In this document: piece by piece, positions 43,203 through 55,311 of the stretch
Layout: the number at the start of each line of letters is the position of its first letter
How positions within the stretch are numbered: the first letter of the stretch is position 1
Origin: Siphonodentalium dalli
Taxonomy: Eukaryota; Mollusca; Scaphopoda; Gadilida; Siphonodentaliidae
Assembly (NCBI GenBank): GCA_032622095.1
Contig: CP136066.1
Coordinates: 157,193,152-157,257,151, forward strand
Reading direction: 5' to 3'
Length of the DNA: 64,000 nucleotides
The notes under the pieces: generated by a model
Database searches by the model: none
What the model saw: the letters and a program-made list of their open reading frames with translations, nothing else
Told to the model about the DNA's origin: nothing
Made by a program: the position numbers and the translations under genes

Positions 43203-43285
43203 CCCTTTGTATTCTGAATGGATTCTCCCACTCAATTATAAAAGTGTGCATTGAAATGGTCAGTTATTATTACTGTATTGCTAAA
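43203..43285. mobile_element. TTAA-type family d fragment d4
   Basis: After TTAA (43199-43202) it reads CCCTTTGTATTCTGAATGG and ACTCAATTATAAAAGTG, as in family d. The other end was not found. Confidence 0.5.
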
Positions 43286-43647
43286 TCTACTTAATAAACC
43301 AGTGGAAAACACGCTTTTAATAGTCATAATGTCCAACACAAACTCAACCAAGTACCTGTACAGGTAGGTCATTTCAAATTTATACCTATACATCAGGAAG
43401 TCAATAAGGGGGGGCTGAATTCTGGACTACAACAACAAACAGAGGTGGGATTTGACAGTCGCCGCAACAAAAAGGGCAAGACCTAATTGACATTTCACAT
43501 CAATATGAGGTCAACATGAATGACAAGGTAAATTAAAAGTAAAACATTGACAGTTATCACCAGTGCTAAATAATTAAATAATCAATTAGTTGATTAATTA
43601 ATTCATAATTAGTTAATCAATTAATTGATTTATAAAATATTGTCCAC

Positions 43648-44386
43648 CTTACTCGTACTTAAATTCACGCAGTACTATTTTTCACGCATCCATTGGTGCA
43701 CGAATTTAAAACAGAGCGAAAAATAGTACAATTCCTGAATTTATGCCAAAACCACGTGGGAAAATAAGAGAGTTATATCTATATGTTCATGAGTTCCATA
43801 TAAATGTATTACGGAAGACTGGACTGATTTCATTCACGTGCGGACAATCAATCACTAGTGACTACCAATTTATATAAAGCGATAAATATTTGTAAAATCT
43901 TTGATGTTTAAAGCTTGCAAAAATACACATATTCCAGAGTGAAGGTGCACAAAAGCACGTCTCCATACCCACAACCCTGCACCGTGGCGCCATGGTCATA
44001 TAACGGTCTCAGTTATTGATGTGAACCCAACTATTTAAAATACTAGGAATCAATTTTATCTGAAGTCGACAGCCTACGCGGTTTTGGTTTTACTTCTTTC
44101 GAGCTCAATGTTTTGATCCCCATAATAATTTAAATAAGAAAAATTACTTGAAGCATATATACACTCATCTTCGCAACAAAATTGTAATGCAGTTATGTTC
44201 TACTCGACGTAAATTTCCATCGTGATGATCTAAAATACACACGTATCTTTAGGAGCGATTAAGAACTGGCACGATCAAACAGGACCTTTTCTAAAATATT
44301 TTTGTCAGTTTTGATTTCGCACAGCATGGTGGGCGAATTTAAAACAGAGAGAAAAATAGTACTCCGCGAATTTAAATACGAGTAAG
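43648..44386. mobile_element. Unclassified element with CTTACTCGTA inverted ends
   Basis: Left CTTACTCGTACTTAAATTC and AGTACTATTTTTCACGC are inverted relative to the right end GAGAAAAATAGTACTCC and GAATTTAAATACGAGTAAG. The left arm itself contains an inner inverted copy (GAATTTAAAACAGAGCG). No TSD was recognised and no ORF. It includes one CACGTG (43752). Confidence 0.55.
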
Positions 44387-44389
44387 ATA

Positions 44390-45545
44390 TTTAACCAATC
44401 TTATGCGGTTTCACATCATGATTTCCATATCTATTTGTTAATTTTTAGTAATGTACAAGGATGATAAGATAATTAATCCATCTCGGAAGATCATATGACC
44501 AGTTATAAAATAAAACAAGAATCAGCCACAAATTTTTGTTATTCATGGTGGAAACAGGAAGACGACCTGGATAGGTCATGTTGCCTCCACATGACATATC
44601 ACTTCTTTTTTTCTTATTATGTTTATGTTTATATTTTATAGACTATGTTATGTCATGAAATTAAGTATTCTGACCAGTGTTTTTCTTCCCTATCAAATTA
44701 ATAAAATCAATCTCAATCTCAGTCCGAGGAAGCTTGGCTTTTGATTTTAAACCACATTGAATTTATTGGCACCATAAACACAACACTATTAAAGAAAGCT
44801 TGCAGTACTTGACAAGCCTAATGCCATGAACATGATATACCCTTAGTGTGGGCAGATGTGGGCAGATAATTGCTACTGAGTGAGAGAAACTTGTTTTTGA
44901 TGACTACATGTATATGGTAATCCCTTTGATGTTGGTTTTATTGTGGCCCCTTCTGGGTGGCAATACCATAAATTGCCTGTAAATGAATGCACTTTCATTC
45001 TCCTGACTGTTAGATGAGCTGTATGTCATATTCTCTGGGTGACGAGATTATTCAGCCATGTAGATGTGAGAACGGGGTTTTCTGTATACATGTAAGTATG
45101 TTGTTGCCCATGATTCAAACATTTCTAATCCCAACTTTCGAATTGAATTGAATCGAAGCTTAGTGGCGATTTCGAATACTCAAAGCTTCACATGGACCTT
45201 GAACAATAATATAATAAGACGTGTTCACCTTGGGTGAGAATAGATACTGCGTGATATAATAGGACAGATCATAACAATTCAAGATGTCATAGCAGTCACC
45301 AGCACAAAGCTCTGAATATTATATAGACACCTGTGAGACTACTTCCTGCTAATAAAATACTCCATTCTGTCATATTCCATAGAAGGTTGGCTAAATAGCC
45401 TACGATCTGCAAGGATCATGTGAATCTGTATTGACTTCAATTTGTCTTGCTGGGACATACTAGTATTATGTTTGTAGAAATGTACTTCAGGTATTTATCG
45501 ATCAAATTTGATGCTTGAAAAATTCAAAAGCGAATAATGTTTATT
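44390..45545. other. Upstream sequence without recognised feature
   Basis: TTCGAATTGAATTGAATCG near 45137 recalls hAT subterminal repeats of the 19938 type, but no element could be delimited. No gene was seen. Confidence 0.4.
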
Positions 45546-45551
45546 GGTGTA

Positions 45552-45691
45552 CATTAATGCCATAAGTAATCGACTCCTTAACCATAGCAGAATTATGGGT
45601 AACTTTTCAGGATTTAGTCGGAAATATGGCTTGTTGCCATTCATCGGAAAGCTCTCAGTGGTTAAGGAGTCAATTATTTAGGGCATTACTG
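45552..45691. mobile_element. P palindrome MITE copy P12 (shortened)
   Basis: CATTAATGCCATAAGTAATC to GGGCATTACTG, flanked by TA. Most of the right arm is lost (TCTCAGTGGTTAAGG). A family d end (CCCTTTCTATACTAAAT) follows at 45721 after TTAA. Confidence 0.7.
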
Positions 45692-45911
45692 TATTTTGGA
45701 TAAGAAACATGTGGCTTTAACCCTTTCTATACTAAATAGCTGCTGCCAGCCATGTTTTTCAACGCATTCCGAAAACATTTGATTACTCACATCTTAGGCG
45801 CCTGCGAATACCGGGTTTTCAGTCAAATCATATTCTTGAAATACATGTATTCGAAAACGAATCAAATTTCAAATTGAATATTTCACAATCTTGTTCACCA
45901 AAATTATAAGA

Positions 45912-46211
45912 TACTAGCTGATGTGACCGACTTCGTCCAGGCTATTTAGGGATTTCTTTGTGATCGCCTCCGTCTGGGCAGAATATACAGCATCTGGACA
46001 AACTATTGTTTGATCGGTCAAGAAACATGCCTATATGAGTGAGGTCAAGATCAAAGACACAGTCGCACGTGAAATTGGACCCGCCCATATTGTTCGCGGG
46101 AACAAAGTAGGACTACATACCAAATTTGAGTCAAATCAGTTGAGCAGTTTTCGAATCTATAAGACACACACATACATACACACAGACAGAAGTTCCAAAT
46201 ATATAATAGAC
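45912..46211 (+). repeat. TAGC...TAGAC repeat unit R1
   Basis: It starts TAGCTGATGTGACCGACTTC and ends with a CACACATACATACACACAG run and ATATATAATAGAC. The body includes CATACCAAATTTGAGTCAAA and GAGCAGTTTTCGAATCTAT. The class is uncertain; it may be the 3' part of a non-LTR or other dispersed element. Confidence 0.5.
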
Positions 46212-46326
46212 TAGGGGATTGATTGCCCGTCAAATTGACGTGTGTTTATTGAATGAAGTGATGAAGTGATTTGTAATGACGTAAAATGACGAAGATATAA
46301 GAATGAGTAATTGTCATTCAACTAAA

Positions 46327-46778
46327 CAAGCCTTGAAATAGTGTGTCTGTCATTTGCAGAATGAGGTCCCCAGAGGGTGAATTTAGTGATAATATCCCGC
46401 ACAGCAGGCTAGCATCACCAAATTCACCCTCTGTGAACCTCATTCTGCTTAGGCCTCAACTGCTATGGGAGACCAAGGATCAGATTGAAGTTCCCAAGTT
46501 GAAGTTGGTGATGTTCAACCATCAGTCACCTCGATTATGCATTTTATCTTCTGCAAATTAGGGGATAGAATCTTCACAGAAGGGAAAAAGTAACTAAACA
46601 AATGCTAATTTGAGACTATAGATACTTCCTAGAAGATGATGCCTGAGCAGAATGAGGTCCCCAGGGCAGCCCAGGGGGTGAATTTGGTGATGCTAGCCCA
46701 CTGTGCGGGGTAGCATCACTAAAATCAACTCTTAAGGACCTCATTCTGCAAATGACAGACACACTATTTGCAGGCTTT
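46327..46778. mobile_element. GAGGT-type hAT MITE, copy M11 (full length)
   Basis: CAAGCCTTGAAATAGTGTG to CACACTATTTGCAGGCTTTG, with two heads and the middle block (CTGCTATGGGAGACCAAGG ... ATAGATACTTCCTAGAAG). A TSD was not found. The sequence before it (46260-46326) also precedes the inner copy at 41648. Confidence 0.7.
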
Positions 46779-46988
46779 GACAAGGGTCCAAGGGAAATAT
46801 TTCCAAATAGGTATGAGATTAGTCACAATAGAAAACCTGCAAACTGTGACCTAATTTCATGATAATCCACAGATTACCCTCTGATAGACGCAGAATTTAC
46901 TGAAGGCATATGCCATCTGAATAGGCAATGGATGAATTCAAGGTAGGTCATCGTGGGAGGGGCATAGTAGTTGCTCAAATATATATTA

Positions 46989-48042
46989 CTAGCAGGTTAG
47001 CCCACAATGGCGTGGTTGGTCAGAAACATGACATTTTTAAAAATTATTTGTATTCAATGAGTTAATTCTGCCTTTTTAATTTTTTAATTTAATTTTTTCA
47101 ATGAGTTAATTCTGCCTTTTTAATCAAGAGAAATTATGGTACCTGTTCCTAAAAGAGGTATGATTTAAGGTGACCCGATGAAATTCTCCCCCCTTCCTAA
47201 GAACGACAAACATAAGAATCACACAGCACCCATTTTTTTGTTTTTCAATGAGTTAATTCTCCCTTTTTAATCAAGAGAAATTATGGTACCCATCCCTAAA
47301 AGAGGTATGATTTACGGTACATCGGGCGGAAAAACTGACCCGATGAAAATCTCCCCCTTCCTAGGAACGACAGACATAAGAATCACACAACACGCATTTT
47401 TTGTTTTAATTCTGCCTTTTTTATCAAGAGAAATGATGGTACCCGTCCCTAGGGCGGAAAAACTGACCCGATGAAATTCTCCCCCATCCCTAAAAGAGGT
47501 ATGATTCGATGAAAATCTCCCCCGTTCCTAGGAACGACATACATAAGAATCACACGACACGCATTTGTTGTAATCCCCCGTTCCTAGGAACGACAGACAT
47601 AAGAATCACACGACATGCATTTGTTGTTTTCCAATGAGTTAATCACATGACACGCATTTGTTGTTTTCCAATGACTTAATTCTGCCTTTTTAATCAAGAT
47701 AAATGCATTCCGGTTCCGGTGCGTTTTGCATCCGTAGTTTCGTACACATAGGTGACCGTTTAGCAATGCCGATGGCAGTAAAGAGCGTTACTCGGTTAAC
47801 AACGCCAAATTTGGTCAATATAAAGAGCGTGTCTGCCTTAACCCCCCGCAGTGCCGAGGACGGTGATTATGATGATTGGGAGTGGAGAACGAGTGCTCAG
47901 AGCTTCTCCAACACGCCGCGATGACGATTCCCGTGGGATTTTACCATTAGATGGGAAGTTTGAGCTCAATCGAGCCAGCCGTTTTCGAGTCTATAAAGGA
48001 CACATATATTTATATACAGAGTTCTCAAAATATATAGTAGAC
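46989..48042 (+). repeat. TAGC...TAGAC repeat unit R2 with inner tandem repeats
   Basis: It starts TAGCAGGTTAGCCCACAATG and ends AAAATATATAGTAGAC. 47080-47710 holds about four tandem monomers of about 150 bp (AATGAGTTAATTCTGCC ... GGTACCCGTCCCTA ... TTCCTAGGAACGACAGAC). The next unit follows with no gap. Confidence 0.6.
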
Positions 48043-49260
48043 TAGCAGGTTAGCCCGCCACTGGCGGCATTCGTCCCATGGCTTTGTTTCAGAAACATGA
48101 CATTTTTGTAATTATTTTGTTTTTATTTATTTTTGTTTTTTATTTTTTAATATGAATTTAATGTTTTTTAAATTTAATTTTTTTTTTCTGGCGGAAAAAT
48201 TTACCCGTAGAAATCCCCCCTTCCTAGGAACGACAGACAACGCATTCTTTGTTTCGTGAAATCTCTCTACGATAACATTGCATTGAATTGAAATAAAATT
48301 TTAAATTGTTTTAATTAAATTTTTTGTTTCTGGCGGAAAAATTTACCCGTAGAAATCCCCCTTCCTAGGAACGACAGACAACGCATTCTTTGTTTCGTGA
48401 AATCTCTCTACGATAACATTGCATTGAATTTAAAACAAACGCTTCCCATCGGGAAATCTGTCTGCATAATATTTTGAGTCTGCCGTACCCGTCGTAATGT
48501 CGTGAAATCTCTCTGCATAATAGATAACATTGCATTGAATCTGTTGTTGGCATTCAGGGCTTCGGGTCGTTGTTGTTGGCATCACGGCTCCCCGAAAACT
48601 CTCACATTGCCGAAAACGTGTATTTAGTAATATCGTTGTTGTTGATATTTACGGCTTGGGGGCTATTTTCATATTTAGCAAGTTAGAGCTCAATCGGTTC
48701 GAGTCTATAAAGGACACACTCATATATATGACACTTCCCGTGGGTAGCAAGTTTGAGCTCAATCGGCATTCCCTGGAATTTCCCGTAGATTGGCAGATTC
48801 CACTAGCATTATAACGGTATATCTGGGGAGAAATCTGATAATATTCGTGATTATCTGGGATGATTTCGGTATATAACTATATCCTGTAAAAACAAAGCGC
48901 GCCATCCGTGCTCGCAGGGTTGGTCAGAAACAACTGTTTTTTAAATTTAATGTATGTTCCGTATATCTCTCTGCAGATGCAAATAACGTTGAATGGCAAA
49001 CAGACGCTCTTTATAGAGATGCGTCAAAAACAAATGCTCATTAAATAATCACTTGATTAACCCAAGCCGTGCCTTTGCGGTGATTTGAGATTGGAGAACG
49101 GGTGCTCTGAGCTTCTCTAAACCGCGACCACGGTCGTGACGGTGGGATTTTACATTTAGATGGGAAGTTTGAACTCAATCGAGCGAACCGTTTTCGATTC
49201 TATGAAGTACATACATACACACATATATATATACGAAGTCTCAAAATATATAGTATAGAC
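48043..49260 (+). repeat. TAGC...TAGAC repeat unit R3
   Basis: It starts TAGCAGGTTAGCCCGCCAC and ends AAAATATATAGTATAGAC. It contains two direct copies of TTTCTGGCGGAAAAATTTAC. A second unit start may be buried near 48893 (GCGCGCCATCCGTGCTCG). Confidence 0.55.
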
Positions 49261-49905
49261 TAGCCAATGAGCCCGACGTTGTCCGGGCTATTCAAAAACC
49301 AAATTTCAAGTCGATAGCTATTCAAAAACCAAATTTCAAGCCGATAGCTCCACCCGTTTCCGAGATCTGGTCTGCGCATGCGCGAATCTGAGGCCTAGAC
49401 GTTGTCCGGGCTATTCAAAAACCAAATTTCAAGTCGATAGCTCTACCCGTTTCCGAGATCTGGTCTGCGCATGCGCGAAGCTGGCGTCGCACGGGGCTCG
49501 GCGACCCGATAAAATTTGTATCCGGGGCAAGATACATTCACATACCAAATTTCAAGTCGATAGCTCCACCCGTTTCTGAGATCTGGTCTGCGCATGCGCG
49601 AAGCTGCGTCGCACGGGCTCGGCGACCCGATAAAATTCGTATCCGGGGCAAGATACATTCACATAGCAACTTTCAAGTCGATAGCTCCACCCGTTTCCGA
49701 GATCTCGTCTGCGCATGCGCGAAGCGGGCGCCGCACGGGCTCGCCAATACAACAACGTCCACCGCCTGGTCAAACTACACACACGTACCAAGTTTCGTCC
49801 CGATCGGTCGAAAATCGTAGATTTGTATTAATGACAAACATACAGACAAACATACAGACAGACAAACATACAGACAGAGGTCTTCAAAATATATATGAGA
49901 TAGAC
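49261..49905 (+). repeat. TAGC...TAGAC repeat unit R4 with about 110-bp monomers
   Basis: It starts TAGCCAATGAGCCCGACG and ends ATATATGAGATAGAC. At least four monomers share CAAATTTCAAGTCGATAGC, TCCACCCGTTTCCGAGATC and CTGCGCATGCGCGAAGC, a GC-rich block in AT-rich surroundings. Open frames across it on both strands reflect the repeat period. Confidence 0.6.
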
Positions 49906-50283
49906 TAGCCGATGAGCCCGACGTTGTCCGGGCTATTCAAAAACCAAATTTCAAGTCGATAGCTCCACCCGTTTCCGAGATCTGGTCTGTGCATGCGCGA
50001 AGCTTGCATCGCACGGGCTCGGCGACCCGATAAAAATCATATCCGGGGCAAGATACATTCACATAGCAAATTTCAAGTCGATAGCTCCACCCGTTTCCGA
50101 GATCTCGTCTGCGCATGCGCTGCACGGGCGTCGCACGGGCTCACCAATACGACAAGGACGACCGCCTGGTCAAACTACACACACGTACCAAGTTTCGTCC
50201 CGATCGGTCGAGAATCGTAGATTTGTATAAATGACATACAGACAGACAGACAGACAGAGGTCTTCAAAATATATATGAGATGT
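49906..50283 (+). repeat. TAGC...TAGAC repeat unit R5
   Basis: It starts TAGCCGATGAGCCCGACG directly after R4 and ends ATATATGAGATG. It contains two of the about 110-bp monomers and a GACAGACAGACAGACAG tract. Confidence 0.6.
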
Positions 50284-50289
50284 ATATAA

Positions 50290-50838
50290 ATACAATTGTA
50301 CAGCATACATTTTTATGGTTATGATGGAACACACACAAGAACGTTATGCTGGAACACACACAAGAACATACCTTGTTCTCGCTTTTAAATGTAAACATTT
50401 TTTATGATTGTCAGCATAATGAAACAAACTGATAATCATGAAGAAATAAATTTAAAAGTTCATGAACAAATCGTAAGATCAGTAAATTATGATTTGACTA
50501 AAAAAAGTCATTTAAAAACAGCCAATTCAACATTGAAAGTATGCACGGATATCCAAATAGGTCTGAACAGGAATGGCATCAGAATTTTCAATGCAGCAAA
50601 ATGAGCAAATGGTGGACTTGGTCACTGATTGGTAATCAACCCTCGAAAAAAAACTGGCAGTGCTTATAGCCGTGGTCAATTTCGATGACTGGGTAGAATA
50701 TATCGGATGATAATTATTTGATGGACGAATGTATGGATAAAATCCACAATATATTGATATCCTTCCCCTACAGTGTATGCTGATATATCATCATTCAAAA
50801 GGACAAGGACATTATAATCTATGAAATGATGCATCAAC
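50290..50838. other. Sequence without recognised feature
   Basis: A 66-codon plus-strand frame (50404-50604) has no known domain. A short direct repeat (GGAACACACACAAGAACGTTA-like) lies at 50327-50366. Confidence 0.35.
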
Positions 50839-50840
50839 TA

Positions 50841-52246
50841 CTGTTATGCCCTAAGTAAATGACCCATTACAACTGCGGTTAAACCGTAACCGCACCGCAG
50901 TTATTTGCCGTAACTGCGGTGGCATCGCAGTTACATGCGGTTAGGTTACCACAGTTAATAACCCTTAACTGCGGTTACACTGCACGTAAACGTTAACCTT
51001 CCGGTATTTGAATATTTAATGGGAAAGAGAGGGGTACTACCCATGCATCTACCAGTGTATGTTATTGTTTTGTGTTTTAGCGATCACGGCAAAGTGGTAA
51101 GTTCATAATCGACCAGGAGTTGATTGTATGTTTTTGTTATCATCATCGGTACTCAACACGATATATTTTATGTTTTAATCCCGACTTGTTGAAAACTGTA
51201 TAATTTTGACGTATATGTTCTAGTATACGTCCGTTGTTCGGCTTGAGAAAAAATACATGCTTATGTTTGAAGCAAAGTAGAGTGCTGAATTTAATACTAG
51301 TAATAGTACATACGCAATTCGCGAATCTAGCTGGCGTGTCACGTTTGTAGTTAATTATAATTATATAGCAACAAATGCAAGATCGGAAAACTTAAATATC
51401 GGTTTCCGATATCCGAATAATGCCCGACGTTTGAAGAGTGCGGTTGTTCTGTTTAAACGCATTTTTGTTTCCCTCACTTTACATTTATGATGCATGTGTG
51501 GGACTCTAACCCCCACTTTATATTATTATATAATTATCCACTCGAATCCGTTTGAAATTCAGTGGCCATTTGATCCGTTTGAATGCGTTTTTTCCGTTTT
51601 GCGGTTGTTCCATTTTAAACGCGTTTCCTTACATTGAAAGTGACCGGCACTCGTCAGCTAAATTGTCGAATAATTATATTTATATATAATTATATAAATA
51701 TTTATTTTATCGATGGTTAATGTCGAAAATGGGACGTAAGAATTCCGATTACCCGTCGGGGTTAGCCCAACTGTTATTTTCACCAAAAGGCTACTATAAA
51801 GTATACAACATTATTATAAAAAGAAATCCAAAAATAAATAAAACACACAAAAACGCTTTTATTTTTTCACACCATACATCACAATCTTCCGTTTACCCAA
51901 AACATAAAATATTGGTATATGAATGTCTGTTCTATTTATCCAAAATAAATAGAAGATCCACAACAAAAAATATTGATATTGAAAGGGACACTGCCATGTT
52001 ATTTGTGCTAACTTGTCTAACGAGCATGGCAACTAAATCATGACACGCCATATACGCCATATGGTATCTGTTCCATTACGAGCGACATATACCGGTTTAA
52101 TCGCGACGTATCCGTTTTAACCGCACAATTTATTCGGTTCTCTTGCGTTTTAAACGCATCTTATAACCGCGGTTAGGTTAAAACGGAACGCAGTTAAACT
52201 GGGGTGCCACTTCAGTTAGATGGGCCATTTACTTAGGACATAACAG
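50841..52246. mobile_element. Large TA-type element L1 with P-like termini
   Basis: The ends CTGTTATGCCCTAAGTAAAT and ATTTACTTAGGACATAACAG are inverted, with TA outside (50839-50840, 52247-52248). The first 20 bases resemble the P palindrome end (CAGTAATGCCCTAAGTAATC). Subterminal blocks hold repeated AACTGCGGTT/AACCGCAGTT motifs. The interior has a 107-codon K-rich frame (51720-52043) without a recognised domain. A candidate longer relative of the P MITEs. Confidence 0.7.
51720..52043 (+). other. Unrecognised 107-codon frame inside L1
   Basis: The frame starts MSKMGRKNSDYPSGLAQLLF and is Lys/Asn/Ile-rich. I recognise no zinc finger, HTH or DDE motif. It may be a remnant ORF of element L1 or chance in AT-rich DNA. 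Confidence 0.2.
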
Positions 52247-52248
52247 TA

Positions 52249-52639
52249 TAATGCAACAATTTCATCAGAGACAGAGTTTTTTTTAAGTCCGACAAGCCTT
52301 GTCAGACAAGGGCACACAATGATGCTAATCTCAAATAATGCACCCAGTATAATGTATAAGAGACCTGATTTGCGTAAAAAGATCTGCAAGTCATTTCAAT
52401 TCATTCGCATATAAAAATAATTAACTTTTTACTTTAATATGACACTGAGGTAAAAGTCTAAGACATTTGAATCCCTGGATCATATGGCCTGCTGCATCAG
52501 GTTATGCAAGGGTCAGTAATTCCTGATTTATATAGGGACTAAATGGGTGATTCTTATTCATATATGTGTAACAATATAAACCTGCCATTACTACATTACT
52601 TGTACCGTAGTTCCAGACAATTAATGGACCATACAGCAT
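52249..52639. other. Sequence without recognised feature
   Basis: No repeat family or exon was recognised. Confidence 0.4.
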
Positions 52640-52643
52640 TTAA

Positions 52644-52830
52644 CCCTTTCATGACGGGAGCTGCGCTGGTGTAGCATTAAAGATCCTGTGCCAGGTGCAT
52701 TCTCATATATATGGAGCCTCGCATATATAAGAGAATGCACTGGCTTACAAGGTCAAGATAAATATTGTTAGGCCAATGTATTCTCTTATATATGCGAGGA
52801 TCCCTATCACGACCCTATGCCATGGGATCC
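52644..52830. mobile_element. TTAA-type MITE, family a, copy 7 (truncated, reverse)
   Basis: It begins after TTAA (52640-52643) with CCCTTTCATGACGGGAGC and continues through ATTAAAGATCCTGTGCC and both hairpin blocks. It breaks off near GCGAGGATCCCTATC. Confidence 0.6.
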
Positions 52831-52849
52831 CTATTCAAATAAATGTGAA

Positions 52850-54070
52850 TATTTAGGTTCAATATGAACCTATTTGCAGAGCAGATGTACGCTCTTTATA
52901 TGTGTTTTCACTGTGGCCTGTGCCATCCAACAGAATAACTATGGGCTTGGGTTATTTCAGAACCAAATGAGTTTAATATGAACCTACATAAATATTTACT
53001 AGTAGGTCCAAATGTGTGCAAAGAGCACACAGGGGCTGTTAGTGTAAGCCTGTAACGCACAAAGGGGCCACAGGCCCCTGCGACGCTGAATAAAGGCTCC
53101 AAAAACAGAGCAATAACGCTGGGGTCCTGTTGAATTTCTATGATGCTAGTAGGGAACACCAATGCTGTTAAGTGAAGAGTATTGTTATTTTTGTTTAATT
53201 ATTATTTTGCAGTCTTTGGCTAATTCAATTGACTTGTCAAAAAAGCTAGTGTTTGCATGAAACATTCATTAACAATTTTTTTTTAAATATTGCAATCAGG
53301 GCTGCTCATGTGTTTGCAAAAGCAACAGGAATAGCCACCTTGATAATGGCAGGTTTGTAATACCAAAAAGAGTCATTATTTAAAAAGCTTAAGATATCTA
53401 TGTTTTTGAATTTTTCCTCCATGAAAAATAATCATTCAGATTACCCACAGGTCTTGAAAATGACAAAATAAACGTAAATTTTCTGAAGAGCATCAATTTG
53501 TTCTGCCAGCATCATAGTAATTCAGCAGGACCCACCAGCAACATAGTAATTCAGCAGGACCCACCAGCATCATAGTAATTCAGCAGGACCCACCAGCATC
53601 ATAGCAAATTTGGAGACCACTTCACCAGGGGTGCTTCCTATTCCAAGGTGGTCATTATCTAGATAAGGCACAGTTGGGCTGATAATGACTGGCCAAATAA
53701 TTGCCACCTTGGAGAGATAACACTTGGTTGTTATTGGTGAACCCCATTCATCGAGGTGCAGTAATACTCAAGCGACAACAAAAGGGAGAGGTATCTCAAA
53801 ACATACCTATGGCCTATGTGGGAGATTTCTGAAAAAACTCTTCGATATCACGCTTCTATGACCCAATAAGTATTATGCAATACAAGAACCCATTCAATGG
53901 CATTCATAAACCATTATAATGAGTAAGTACACAATTATAATTAGTAAATGCATGCTACATACATGCTGTTTTGAGATATGCATACTATATTAGTATATGA
54001 GAGAGGTCACTTCTCAGGGCTCGATTTAACTGGATTCGTTTCAATTTCTGCTGACCAATTTACAATGAAA
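52850..54070. other. Sequence without gene; one minisatellite
   Basis: Apart from the 29-bp minisatellite at 53502-53608, nothing was recognised. Minus-strand frame 52908-53162 has no known domain. Confidence 0.4.
53502..53608 (+). repeat. Minisatellite, 29-bp unit, about 3.6 copies
   Basis: TTCAGCAGGACCCACCAGCA then TCATAGTAA, nearly identical copies. Confidence 0.8.
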
Positions 54071-54076
54071 ACAACA

Positions 54077-54344
54077 GAGTAATGCCCTAAATAATTGACT
54101 CCTTAACCACAGCAGAATTATGGGTAATTTTTCAGGATTTAGTCAGAAATATGACTTGTTGCCATTCATCAGAAAGCTTTCAGTGAGAGCAACATGGCAA
54201 CAATACGGCTTGTTGCCATTCATCGGAAAGCTCTCACTAGAGAGCTTTCCGATGAATGGCAACAAGCAATGTTTCCGACTAAATCCTGAAAAATTACCCA
54301 TAATTCTGCTGTGGTTAAGGAGTCGATTATTTATGGCATTACTG
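54077..54344. mobile_element. P palindrome MITE copy P13 (with internal duplication)
   Basis: It starts GAGTAATGCCCTAAATAATT and ends GGCATTACTG with TA. The centre is duplicated: CTTGTTGCCATTCATC occurs at 54153 and 54209, making it longer (268 bp) than the norm. Confidence 0.7.
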
Positions 54345-54520
54345 TATATTGTACCGAATGCAATACAAAATGTAACCAGAGCTGTAAAGTGCTATACAAA
54401 TTTTAAAAATTTAATTAACCCCTGCTTCTCCCTACAACAGAAATAGTGAGAAGTGACACATTTAGGGAGAAGATATCTCCACAGATGCCCTCTAGGCTGG
54501 ACCCAGGATCAAGATCCAAC

Positions 54521-54988
54521 CAAGTCTGAGTTTAGTGTGCCTGTCATTTGCAGAATGAGGTCCCCAGAGGGTGGATTTATTGAAGCTATCCCACAGCGAG
54601 GGCTAGCCTCACCAATTTCACCCTCTGGGGACAGCATTCTGCATGGCCTCATCTGCTACATGGGAGACATAGACTCAGATTGTAGTTCCCAAACGGGGAA
54701 TATTGTGATGAACACCTATAGGCTATTGGGAACCTCGATTATGCAATGTGTCATCTGCCAATTTGAGGATAAAGAGAAACTAAACTAAAAAAGAAATAGA
54801 ATCTATGTGAAGAAGTTTCTATACAAAGTTGATAATAAAGAAACTATCCAAGAAAATGAGGCATAAGCAGAATGAGGTCCCCAATGGGTGAATTTAGTGA
54901 TGCTAGCCCGCTATGCGGGATAGCATCACTAAATTCACTCTCTGGGGACCTGATTTTGCAAATGACAGGCACACTAAACTCAGACTTG
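54521..54988. mobile_element. GAGGT-type hAT MITE, copy M12 with perfect TSD
   Basis: CAAGTCTGAGTTTAGTGTG to CACTAAACTCAGACTTG. GATCCAAC is duplicated exactly at 54513-54520 and 54989-54996. It has two heads and the complete middle block (468 bp). Best full-length reference copy in the window. Confidence 0.9.
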
Positions 54989-55019
54989 GATCCAACCCAA
55001 GGCAAGAACTCAAGTGATG

Positions 55020-55042
55020 CATTATTATTATTATTATTATTA
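55020..55042 (+). repeat. (TTA)n microsatellite
   Basis: A simple TTA repeat of about seven units. Confidence 0.8.
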
Positions 55043-55311
55043 ACCTTTGTAATAGGTGCTGTACATAATAGAGCTGTTATAAGTATATATACAATAAAAA
55101 ACAGATTGGATAAGAAATACCTGAGGGTTAAAGTGAGTTGACTGAGATATGAGAAATACGAATACTGAAAAGAAGCTTTAAATATATCTGCAGTTAAAAG
55201 TCAGTCAGTGAGAAATAGAAATCATAAAACAACCATAAACGGTGAGATTAAGTGAGTTGGCTCTTTTTCGAGTACATGCATATTGTGTTGGCTATCCCTA
55301 TCCCTATCAGC

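Noticed and set aside
49443-50220. Open frames rich in Arg/Ser over the GC-rich monomers
   Set aside because: They follow the about 110-bp tandem period on both strands and contain no domain.
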